The notes under the pieces: generated by a model | Databases searched by the model: none | The model's input: the letters and a program-made list of their open reading frames with translations, nothing else | Told to the model about the DNA's origin: nothing | DNA from: Thermoproteota archaeon | GTDB lineage: Archaea > Korarchaeota > Korarchaeia > Korarchaeales > Korarchaeaceae | Assembly (NCBI GenBank): GCA_021158805.1 | Contig: JAGGTZ010000157.1 | Location: forward strand, 1-12,592 | Direction: 5' to 3' | DNA: 12,592 nucleotides | Translations under genes and position numbers: made by a program | Part shown: piece by piece, positions 1 through 5,743 of the stretch | Numbering within the stretch: position 1 is the stretch's first letter | Layout of the letters: the number at the start of each line of letters is the position of its first letter

Positions 1-1
1 G

Positions 2-274
2 AAGAGGGTGATAATAGTTGATGAGGATGTCGACGTCTCCAACTATATTGAGGTCATGAAGGCTGTCCTACAGAGAGCCCACATACCAGACGATTACAAA
101 ATGATCTCCGGAGTTAAAGGTTCCTCCTTGGATCATAGCAATCTGAGGGAAGTCTTAATAGATGGGAAGAAGAGAATTGTCAGACTTCCTCAAGGTAAGA
201 TGATAATAGACGCCACCGGTAAAGGGAAGAGGGAGTTATTTGAAAGGCCTAAGAATCCCCTTTTCAGCGAATAG
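2..274 (+). CDS. UbiD-family decarboxylase, C-terminal part (partial)
   Basis: The 5' end is cut off by the window; the first full codon is at 2 and the stop TAG is at 272-274. About 90 residues are visible. The segment has the C-terminal pattern of UbiD-type prenylated-FMN decarboxylases: a beta strand ending in VDEDVDV, then a stretch on a specific substrate-pocket loop (GVKGSSLDHS), and a final KMIIDATGKG segment, which matches the family's conserved 'GIDAT' region. In archaea the commonest member of this family is the anhydromevalonate-phosphate decarboxylase of the modified mevalonate pathway for isoprenoid lipids; assigning that role here is inference. A GTG at 8 could be read as a start, but it lies inside the conserved strand, so it is an internal valine. 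No oligo-T terminator is obvious before hflX. Confidence 0.75.
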   Translation, partial: KRVIIVDEDVDVSNYIEVMKAVLQRAHIPDDYKMISGVKGSSLDHSNLREVLIDGKKRIVRLPQGKMIIDATGKGKRELFERPKNPLFSE

Positions 275-296
275 TAATCTAACCCAAATCGAACAG

Positions 297-306
297 TTTA
301 TTTATT
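297..306 (+). promoter_or_regulatory. TATA-like box for hflX
   Basis: The stretch TTTATTTATT lies in the 70-bp gap after the UbiD gene. Transcription starting about 25 bp downstream (near 327) would give a leader of roughly 18 nt before the TTG at 345. Position and composition fit an archaeal TBP site; no BRE is distinct. Confidence 0.45.
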
Positions 307-344
307 CGATTCACTAGGTCCTTAATGGGGGGTAAAAGAGGAGA

Positions 345-1451
345 TTGGCTGGCTACCGAGTAATAACTGGGATGGTAAAGACAAACGTCCATGACCATTA
401 TATGTTCAAGGTGAGGATGGCTGAGCTAGAATCCCTACTTAGGGCTCTCGGTTACAGGATAGTTGAGAGAATAATTCAAGTAAGGCCTAAGGAGGCTGTT
501 GATTTCGTTTTTGGTAAGGGTAAGGTAGAGGAGATAAGAGAGAAGGTTAAGAGGCTAGATCCTGATGCCTTCGTAATATACAACACCTTATCGAGTAAAC
601 AGAAGTGGAATCTCGAGAGGAAGTTAGGTATAGAGGTACTCGATAGGTACGATGTTACATTAATGATCTTTAGAGAGGCTGCTAGCGATGTCCTCTCTAA
701 GTTGCAGATCGAGCTAGCTACATTAGAGAAAGCTTTTCCCTACGTTAAGCTATCTGCTTCCATAAAATATAGGAAGATGAGGGCAGGGTTCAGAGGCGGA
801 GGAGAATACGCTTACCACAGGCAAATAAGGGCTATTCAAAAGAGAATGAAGATCTTGAGAAGGAAAATCGAAAAGTTAAGTAGACAGAAGGAGCTTGAGA
901 TCTTGAGAAGACTAGATAGCGGTGCTAGGATAGCTGTCCTCACCGGATACTATAATGCCGGCAAGACCAGCCTTTTCAATGCTTTAACTGGATTTGAAAA
1001 GCCGGTAAGCGATATGCCCTTTACTACGCTCTCTAGTAAGTATGGGGGGCTAAATGGCGGAGAGTTATATCTAGTTGACACGATAGGTTTCGTGTTGGAC
1101 TTGGATCCTCGGCTAATAGCGTCATTCCAGCTTAACCTCTTAGACATAAACTACTCCAATAAGCAAGTTCTAGTCGTCGATGTATCAGACAAACCAGATC
1201 TAATGAGAGTCAAGGTGCAAGAGAGCTTGAAGATATTATCTCAGCTCGGTAAGAAGAGGGAAAGTATGGTTGTAGCTGCCAATAAGATAGATCTCGTAAC
1301 TGATTATGAATACCGTGAGAGGGAGCAAGTCCTTAGGGAGATCTTAGGGGAGGTTCCGATAATCCCTGTATCTGCGAGTCTAGGTGTCGGAATAAAAGAT
1401 TTGGTAAACGTACTGATAAAGGAGGATTTAGAGCTAAAGGCAGTTGAATAG
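345..1451 (+). CDS. hflX: HflX-type ribosome-associated GTPase
   Basis: This 368-residue protein has the HflX layout. The N-terminal HflX domain spans about residues 5-150 and includes the signature VDFVFGKGKVEEI. A basic coiled-coil linker follows at about 160-192, then a TRAFAC G domain from about 195 with G1 GYYNAGKT (201-208), the G2 threonines in PFTTLSSK, G3 DTIGF (245-249), G4 NKID (313-316) and G5 SAS (343-345). HflX proteins bind the 50S subunit and split or rescue stalled ribosomes; the archaeal enzyme is a GTPase. The TTG at 345 was chosen because the first beta strand (YRVITGM) begins right after it; the next start, ATG at 372, would cut that strand. GAGG at 338-341 is only 3 nt from the TTG, which is tight. 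G1 carries Tyr-Tyr where most family members have Tyr-Thr. It appears to be monocistronic. Confidence 0.92.
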   Translation: MAGYRVITGMVKTNVHDHYMFKVRMAELESLLRALGYRIVERIIQVRPKEAVDFVFGKGKVEEIREKVKRLDPDAFVIYNTLSSKQKWNLERKLGIEVLDRYDVTLMIFREAASDVLSKLQIELATLEKAFPYVKLSASIKYRKMRAGFRGGGEYAYHRQIRAIQKRMKILRRKIEKLSRQKELEILRRLDSGARIAVLTGYYNAGKTSLFNALTGFEKPVSDMPFTTLSSKYGGLNGGELYLVDTIGFVLDLDPRLIASFQLNLLDINYSNKQVLVVDVSDKPDLMRVKVQESLKILSQLGKKRESMVVAANKIDLVTDYEYREREQVLREILGEVPIIPVSASLGVGIKDLVNVLIKEDLELKAVE

Positions 1452-1470
1452 TCTATTTTTCATAATCGTA

Positions 1471-1486
1471 ATATTTTTATTTTTGA
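1471..1486 (+). promoter_or_regulatory. TATA-like box and T-rich tract between hflX and the membrane-protein gene
   Basis: An AT-rich run (ATATTTTTATTTTT) lies 20 bp after the hflX stop. As a TATA box centred near 1475 it would place transcription start near 1501 and give a leader of about 13 nt before ATG 1514, with GGGT at 1502-1505 as a weak ribosome-binding site. The same T-runs, plus TATTTTT at 1454-1460, could also terminate hflX transcription, since archaeal RNA polymerase terminates at oligo-T. Confidence 0.45.
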
Positions 1487-1513
1487 AATTAAGAGAGCTT
1501 TGGGTACTGCAAA

Positions 1514-2077
1514 ATGGCTCAGAGAAGTCCGAAGTCTCTAGCTGTAGCTGCAGTACTAGGTGCACTTGGGAACGTATTGGCCATCTTCTCTATGGTTTTA
1601 GGGAACATACACCCTCAGATAGCAGTCGATCTATCACATGTAGCTACAATATCGGCTGCCTACATACTAGATCCGATCTGGGCTATGCTAGTGGGAGCAC
1701 TAATATCAATAGTTCCTTTCGTGAGATTTGGGTTATTAGGGTCGCTCGGTCCCATTGCAGGATCACTAATTTTCCCGGGTAAAGCACTGACAGGACTATT
1801 CAGTGGATTGTTAGCTGGTAAAGTAAAACACCCATTTATAGCTCTAACTATAGGATACATTCCGGAAAGTATATTCACTTGGGCTAGCTTTAAGTTGTGG
1901 ATACCTTTCATCGCGCCAGAAGTCAGTAGTTGGCTCACAGACGCCATTATATTTAGCATCTTAATCAAAGCATGGATTGAAATACTATTCATTGGAGTTA
2001 TATCCGAAGTTGCCATTCCTAGGATTAGTAGCATGATACCCAATAGCCTTATAGACAAGCCTAGCAATAGAGTATGA
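1514..2077 (+). CDS. Small integral membrane protein resembling an ECF transporter S component
   Basis: The protein has 187 residues, about five to six hydrophobic segments and a short basic N-terminus (MAQRSPKS), which is the size and topology of substrate-capturing S components of energy-coupling-factor vitamin transporters. The stretch around residues 34-85, with DLSHVATISAAYILDP, a glycine-rich helix (LVGALISIVPF) and LLGSLGPIAGSL, resembles archaeal proteins annotated in that superfamily. The substrate cannot be read from the sequence. No EcfT or EcfA ATPase gene lies nearby, so if the call is right it would share an energising module encoded elsewhere (a group II arrangement). ATG 1514 has a TATA-like box about 38 bp upstream. 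Its last 93 bp overlap the 3' end of the convergent agmatinase gene. Confidence that it is a real membrane protein is high; the ECF call is tentative. Confidence 0.55.
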   Translation: MAQRSPKSLAVAAVLGALGNVLAIFSMVLGNIHPQIAVDLSHVATISAAYILDPIWAMLVGALISIVPFVRFGLLGSLGPIAGSLIFPGKALTGLFSGLLAGKVKHPFIALTIGYIPESIFTWASFKLWIPFIAPEVSSWLTDAIIFSILIKAWIEILFIGVISEVAIPRISSMIPNSLIDKPSNRV

Positions 2078-2899
2078 ATCGGATCTCATTCCATGGCATG
2101 GTGAGAACTCAACGAAGTCCATAGCAATGACTTCAGAGGAGTGTATGATTTCCCTCAATATATGGGTCAGTTCTCTCCAAGATAGGCCATCAGGTTCAGG
2201 AGTACTTACACATGGCACATAGCAAGGGTCTAGTACATCTACATCGACACTTAGATACATTTTCCTTCCTTTAACCTCCTTTTTGATCTCCGAAATAGCC
2301 TGATCCCTGAGGCTCTCTCTGTATAAGACCCTTACATCTTCTCTATCGCTAAGTAGCTTCTTTTCCTCCCATCCAATAGTTCTGACTCCCATTACTAAAG
2401 TTCTTGATACAATTTCACTTGCTCTCATAGTAACAGTCGCATGAGAAAATCTCTCGCCCTCGTATTCATCATAAAAGTCTGCATGAGCATCCAATACCAC
2501 TAGATACTCAACCCCGAATTCTCTAGCTGCTTTTATCGCACCAAGCGATACAGTATGCTCACCTCCAAGAATTACTGGTACCTTACCATCCGAGAGGACG
2601 CATGCAACTTTACTGTAAACGGCATCTATCATCCTAGTAGGAGCTATCCCCATAACTGATAGTTCGGGCATTGTATGTATCCCTGATTCCAAAGGAATAC
2701 AGTCTAGCTCTATATCGTATGGGTCCATGTACCTTGACGCCTCTATGATAGCAGATGGTCCGAATCTGGATCCGACTCCCCAGGAAGAGGTAGAATCATA
2801 AGGTACTCCTATTATTACGTATCTGGCCTCATTATAGTTAAAAGGAGCTTCTAAAAAGCAGCCATGGGCTGGACTATCCTCGCGACAGTTCAGAGACAT
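1985..2899 (-). CDS. speB: Agmatinase / ureohydrolase family enzyme
   Basis: This is a binuclear-manganese ureohydrolase. The metal-binding set is complete; numbered from ATG 2899 it is GGEH (His115), DAHAD (Asp137, His139, Asp141) and SVDVD (Asp219, Asp221). The N-terminal GVPYDST, the FGP loop and the PEP segment also match. Agmatinases hydrolyse agmatine to putrescine and urea; archaeal relatives may instead act on aminopropylagmatine in spermidine synthesis, so the exact substrate is open. Cys226 and Cys230 (DPCYVPCV) sit where relatives usually have a Gly-rich loop. The frame is open to a GTG at 2920 (311 residues), but the minus-strand TATA box at 2931-2940 predicts transcription from about 2910, favouring GTG 2902 (GGAG 6 nt upstream) or ATG 2899 (304 residues). 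A polar tail of about 15 residues extends past the usual family end (RLVYKAIGY) and lies antisense to the upstream membrane-protein gene. Confidence 0.88.
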   Translation of the reverse strand: MSLNCREDSPAHGCFLEAPFNYNEARYVIIGVPYDSTSSWGVGSRFGPSAIIEASRYMDPYDIELDCIPLESGIHTMPELSVMGIAPTRMIDAVYSKVACVLSDGKVPVILGGEHTVSLGAIKAAREFGVEYLVVLDAHADFYDEYEGERFSHATVTMRASEIVSRTLVMGVRTIGWEEKKLLSDREDVRVLYRESLRDQAISEIKKEVKGRKMYLSVDVDVLDPCYVPCVSTPEPDGLSWRELTHILREIIHSSEVIAMDFVEFSPCHGMRSDSYSIARLVYKAIGYHATNPRNGNFGYNSNE

Positions 2900-2930
2900 C
2901 ACCCATTGCTCCAACTGCACTAGTGTAGTT

Positions 2931-2943
2931 ATATTTTTAAATA
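2931..2943. promoter_or_regulatory. Shared AT-rich divergent promoter core (agmatinase / orphan gene)
   Basis: The near-palindromic run ATATTTTTAAATA can be read as a TATA box on both strands. On the minus strand it would start agmatinase mRNA near 2910. On the plus strand it would start the 84-residue gene near 2963, giving a leader of about 35 nt before ATG 3000. Both genes therefore appear to share one promoter core. Confidence 0.5.
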
Positions 2944-2949
2944 GAAGAT

Positions 2950-2965
2950 GCCTAAGGGATTAGGC
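2950..2965. repeat. Perfect 16-bp inverted repeat near predicted transcription start
   Basis: GCCTAA-GGGA-TTAGGC is a perfect 6-bp inverted repeat around a 4-base centre. It lies between the shared TATA-like box and the predicted plus-strand start site, and immediately upstream (BRE side) of the box for the minus-strand agmatinase. As DNA it could be an operator for a dimeric regulator; as RNA it would be a hairpin with a GNRA-type loop. It is followed by a perfect GGCTAGCC palindrome at 2963-2970. Function is not known. Confidence 0.4.
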
Positions 2966-2999
2966 TAGCCCCATTACGGGCATTGCTGGGGTGATCGAT

Positions 3000-3254
3000 A
3001 TGGCCACCAGAAGAGTTGGGGTTCCTATGACTGATCGGATACTTGAATTCCTTGAGGACAAGAGGCCTGGTCTCAAGGCCAATGTCTGGAAGATCTTTTA
3101 TCCTATGAGAGATGAGCAGCCCATTGAAGTAAGCGTCAAGCCTGGATCCCTAGCTGGTGAAACCCTCGAACTTGAGTTCGAAGAAAAGAGGCTCATAGTA
3201 AAGGAAGAGGCTGTAGAAAGGAGACCTGCTAGGACCGGGGCTGGGGCTTATTAA
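3000..3254 (+). CDS. Unrecognised 84-residue soluble protein
   Basis: I do not recognise this protein. It is hydrophilic, without signal peptide, membrane segment, cysteine or metal motif. Residues about 10-35 look helical and charged (MTDRILEFLEDKRP). Residues about 40-72 look like a small beta-rich unit, with EVSVKPGSLAGETLELEFEE and KRLIVKEE predicted as strands around a Gly turn. The last residues (RRPARTGAGAY) form a basic, probably flexible tail. ATG 3000 is preferred to GTG 2991 because that GTG lies inside the Shine-Dalgarno match GGGGTGAT (2988-2995), 4 nt before the ATG. The gene stands alone: its own TATA-like box, a 35-nt leader, and a tandem-hairpin terminator that starts at its last codons. 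That insulation suggests a separately controlled, possibly abundant product. Coding is supported by the SD, codon use like its neighbours and clean boundaries. Confidence 0.7.
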   Translation: MATRRVGVPMTDRILEFLEDKRPGLKANVWKIFYPMRDEQPIEVSVKPGSLAGETLELEFEEKRLIVKEEAVERRPARTGAGAY

Positions 3255-3296
3255 GCCCCCTATATCTCTTATTTTAAGAGATCAGGACCTTTTTTT
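3243..3296 (+). terminator. Tandem hairpins followed by T7
   Basis: Two inverted repeats follow each other. The first is GGGGCTT(A) / (T)AAGCCCC at 3243-3259, a GC-rich 7-8 bp stem that overlaps the stop codon TAA (3252-3254). The second is ATCTCTTA-TTT-TAAGAGAT at 3264-3282, a perfect 8-bp stem. Seven thymines follow at 3290-3296. The oligo-T alone fits archaeal termination; the two stems may add 3'-end stability. Confidence 0.65.
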
Positions 3297-3300
3297 GACA

Positions 3301-3310
3301 ATATTTATAG
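3301..3310 (+). promoter_or_regulatory. TATA-like box for the por operon
   Basis: ATATTTATAG is located 35-44 bp before the porD ATG and just after the T7 tract. A start near 3331 would leave a leader of about 14 nt carrying GGTG (3333-3336), 8 nt before ATG 3345. A second AT-rich run, TTTATAATT at 3324-3332, is too close to the ATG to be the box for this gene. Confidence 0.5.
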
Positions 3311-3344
3311 AGAGTTTCCGAGATTTATAATTGGTGCCTGTTGG

Positions 3345-3617
3345 ATGGGCCTAGACGACCACGCAATTATAATTCCAGTCTCTAAACCCTCCAAAGGTTC
3401 AGCAGGAAAGACAGGACTATGGAGAGTAGAGAGACCTGTTATCCTTGAGGATCGTTGCATAAAATGCTGGCTTTGCTGGTTGTATTGCCCTGAAGATGTG
3501 ATTACCGAGGGAGCTAATGGATTCCCTGAGGTCGATTACACCTTTTGTAAGGGATGCGGAGTCTGCGCAGACGTGTGCCCTAAGGATGCAATAGAGATTG
3601 TAGAAGAAAAGCTCTGA
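3345..3617 (+). CDS. porD: Pyruvate:ferredoxin oxidoreductase delta subunit (2[4Fe-4S] ferredoxin-like)
   Basis: This 90-residue protein has two [4Fe-4S] motifs: Cys38-x2-Cys41-x2-Cys44-x3-Cys48-Pro and Cys68-x2-Cys71-x2-Cys74-x3-Cys78-Pro. In front of them is the delta-subunit hallmark GKTGLWRVERPVI (about 21-33), which separates PorD/VorD from free ferredoxins. It carries electrons from the cluster in the beta subunit to external ferredoxin. ATG 3345 has GGTG 8 nt upstream. It is the first gene of a three-gene operon; the porA ribosome-binding site begins directly after its TGA (3615-3617). The gamma subunit gene, which usually precedes porD, is not here. Pyruvate versus another 2-oxoacid cannot be settled from this subunit. 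Confidence 0.9.
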   Translation: MGLDDHAIIIPVSKPSKGSAGKTGLWRVERPVILEDRCIKCWLCWLYCPEDVITEGANGFPEVDYTFCKGCGVCADVCPKDAIEIVEEKL

Positions 3618-3629
3618 GAGGTGATCATT

Positions 3630-4859
3630 ATGGGTAAGGAGGGCAAATGGGAGATAATTACCGGCAACCATGCTGCTGCTATAGCGGCTAAGTTATCAAG
3701 AGTTAAGGTTGTTCCCGCCTATCCTATTACTCCTCAGACGACTATAGTAGAATATATTGCCTCTTTCATAGATTCAGGCCAGATGGATGCTGAATATATT
3801 AGAGTAGAAAGCGAGCATAGTGCGATGGCAGCTGCTATTGGCGCATCAGCAGCAGGCGTTAGGACATTCACGGCCACAGCAAGTCAAGGGCTCCTACTAA
3901 TGTCTGAGGTGTTGCACTGGGCAGCTGGGTCAAGACTGCCCATAGGCATGGCAGTAGTTAACAGAGCCGTTGGACCCCCATGGAATATTCATGTAGATCA
4001 TCAAGATACAATGTCCCAAAGGGATACGGGATGGATTCAGATATATGTGTCGTCTAACCAGGAGGTCCTAGATACGATCTTGATGATGTATAAAGTTGCT
4101 GAGAATCCTGATGTTCTGCTTCCCTTCATGGTATGTCTTGACGGATTTGTCCTTTCCCATACCTATATGCCTGTGAATATACCACCTCAGGAAGAGGTGG
4201 ATGCATTCTTACCACAGTATAACCCAACTCACTGGAAGCTTGATCCCGCATCGCCGATAACATTCGGTAACCTAGCTTTACCCGATGAATATCAAGAAAT
4301 GAGATGGTCCATGGACCTAGCTATGAGAAGAGCCCTAGATATAATAGAAGATGTTGCAGAGGAGTTCTTCGAGAGGTTCGGTAGATATCATGGTGGTGCA
4401 GTATGGAAGTACAAGCTGCAGGAGTCGGATTATGCTGTGGTCACAACGGGGACTATGGCTTCAGAGGCTGAGGTCGCTGTAGACGAACTAAGGGAAGAGG
4501 GCATAGATGTCGGGCTCCTGAAGATAAGATCCTTTAGGCCATTTCCGCATAGGGACATATCAGAGACTTTAGTCGATAAAAGAGGAGTTATAGTAATAGA
4601 CAGGAGCATAGCTTTTAGCTCAGGAGGTCCTATAGGTACAGAGATCAGATCTTCTCTGTATAACTTGGCAGATAGACCACCGGTCGTAAATTACGTAACT
4701 GGGCTAGGTGGTAGGGACATTACCTACCAAGATATAATGGCCATGGTTAAGGATGCAATAGGGAGGATAACATCAAGGAGAATCAGAAGGCCTTATTACT
4801 GGTTTAAGCTGAAACCAGAGTTTGAAAGGGTTGAGATCTCTGAGGAGGTGAGGCTATGA
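3630..4859 (+). CDS. porA: Pyruvate:ferredoxin oxidoreductase alpha subunit
   Basis: This 409-residue protein matches PorA. Near the N-terminus is the pyrimidine-binding segment AYPITPQTTI (about 30-39), followed by the ESEHSAMAAAIGASAAG region and the ATASQGLLLM segment. Then comes VNRAVGPPWNIHVDHQD with the SQRDTGWIQ element typical of the POR branch, and a C-terminal transketolase-like domain with TTGTMASEAEVAVDELREEG. With PorB it forms the catalytic heart of the cytoplasmic enzyme: pyruvate + CoA + oxidised ferredoxin gives acetyl-CoA, CO2 and reduced ferredoxin. ATG 3630 was chosen over GTG 3621 because that GTG lies inside a full Shine-Dalgarno match GAGGTGATC (3618-3626). The stop TGA (4857-4859) overlaps the porB ATG in an ATGA junction, pointing to translational coupling. 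Pyruvate specificity is likely, not proven. Confidence 0.93.
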   Translation: MGKEGKWEIITGNHAAAIAAKLSRVKVVPAYPITPQTTIVEYIASFIDSGQMDAEYIRVESEHSAMAAAIGASAAGVRTFTATASQGLLLMSEVLHWAAGSRLPIGMAVVNRAVGPPWNIHVDHQDTMSQRDTGWIQIYVSSNQEVLDTILMMYKVAENPDVLLPFMVCLDGFVLSHTYMPVNIPPQEEVDAFLPQYNPTHWKLDPASPITFGNLALPDEYQEMRWSMDLAMRRALDIIEDVAEEFFERFGRYHGGAVWKYKLQESDYAVVTTGTMASEAEVAVDELREEGIDVGLLKIRSFRPFPHRDISETLVDKRGVIVIDRSIAFSSGGPIGTEIRSSLYNLADRPPVVNYVTGLGGRDITYQDIMAMVKDAIGRITSRRIRRPYYWFKLKPEFERVEISEEVRL

Positions 4860-5743
4860 CCATAACAATACATGATCTCAGGAAACTGCCTGGATCATAT
4901 ATGCCAGGATCGGCAGCTTGCCCGGGATGCGGTGCAACACTGGCTTTTAGGCTCGTATCCAGAGCTTTAGGTCCTAACACAGTATATATAGTTCCCGCGT
5001 GTTGCTTTAGTGTAATTCAAGCGCCTTACCCTAAGAGCGCCATATCTGCGCCCCTCTATAATATAGCATTCGCGGCAGCTGCTGCTACCGCGTCCGGCGT
5101 ATATAGGGCTTACAAGACAGTTAATAAGGATGTGAACGTTGTAGTTTGGGCTGGAGATGGTGGCACCGTAGATATAGGGATACAGGCGCTATCAGGTGCA
5201 GCTGAAAGGAAAGAAGACATCATTTACGTATGTTACGACAATGAGGCCTATATGAACACAGGTATTCAGAGATCCGGTGCCACCCCACTCAAAGCATGGA
5301 CCAAGACAACTCCCGCTGGGAAGAGGGAAATGCCTAAGGATATGCCTATGATATTAGCAGCTCACAGAGTTCCTTATGTAGCTACCGCAAGTGTGGGATA
5401 TCCGTTTGATCTCGTGAACAAGTTTGAGAAAGCTAAGAACATAAGGGGATTTAAGTATATACATATACTCTCTCCCTGTCCTCCTGGATGGGACTTTCCT
5501 GTTGAAAAGACAGCTGAAGTAGGTAAGCTAGCAGTTGATACATATTTCTGGCCATTATACGAGATAGAAGACGGTAAGCTTAGGATAACCGTTAAACCTA
5601 GGAAAAGGCCTCTGAAGGAATTCATAAGACTCCAAGGAAGGTTTAGGACCATCACCGACGAAGAAATAGATGAGCTAGAGAAGATAGTCATGGAGAAATG
5701 GCAGTTCCTAGAACATCTCGAGAAATCAGAGAGGGTGTTCTGA
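4856..5743 (+). CDS. porB: Pyruvate:ferredoxin oxidoreductase beta subunit (TPP-binding)
   Basis: The protein has 295 residues. Cluster ligands are Cys22 and Cys25 (CPGCG), one of the Cys49/Cys50 pair, and the cysteine of SPCPPGW (about 206); these hold the [4Fe-4S] cluster next to the cofactor. Thiamine diphosphate/Mg binding is seen in GDGG (100-103), Asp106-x-Gly108 and DNEAYMNTGIQRSGATP. The charged C-terminal helix (DEEIDELEKIVMEKW) is also family-like. GGAGGTGA (4844-4851) lies 4 nt before ATG 4856. It is the last gene of the operon, and its 3' end overlaps the convergent protease gene by 18 bp. Alternatives such as 2-oxoisovalerate oxidoreductase cannot be fully excluded, though the long C-terminus favours POR. 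Confidence 0.93.
   Translation: MTITIHDLRKLPGSYMPGSAACPGCGATLAFRLVSRALGPNTVYIVPACCFSVIQAPYPKSAISAPLYNIAFAAAAATASGVYRAYKTVNKDVNVVVWAGDGGTVDIGIQALSGAAERKEDIIYVCYDNEAYMNTGIQRSGATPLKAWTKTTPAGKREMPKDMPMILAAHRVPYVATASVGYPFDLVNKFEKAKNIRGFKYIHILSPCPPGWDFPVEKTAEVGKLAVDTYFWPLYEIEDGKLRITVKPRKRPLKEFIRLQGRFRTITDEEIDELEKIVMEKWQFLEHLEKSERVF

Noticed and set aside
1444..1782. Plus-strand frame starting four codons before the hflX stop
   Set aside because: It overlaps the better-supported membrane-protein frame; the translation is Cys/Ser-rich and resembles no protein.
1660..2067. Minus-strand open frame of 135 codons inside the membrane-protein gene
   Set aside because: It shares its strand with agmatinase but overlaps that gene's 3' end in another frame, has no SD or promoter, and its hydrophobicity mirrors the sense helices.
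3324..3332. TTTATAATT as the por operon TATA box
   Set aside because: It would start transcription downstream of the porD ATG; the box at 3301-3310 is correctly spaced.
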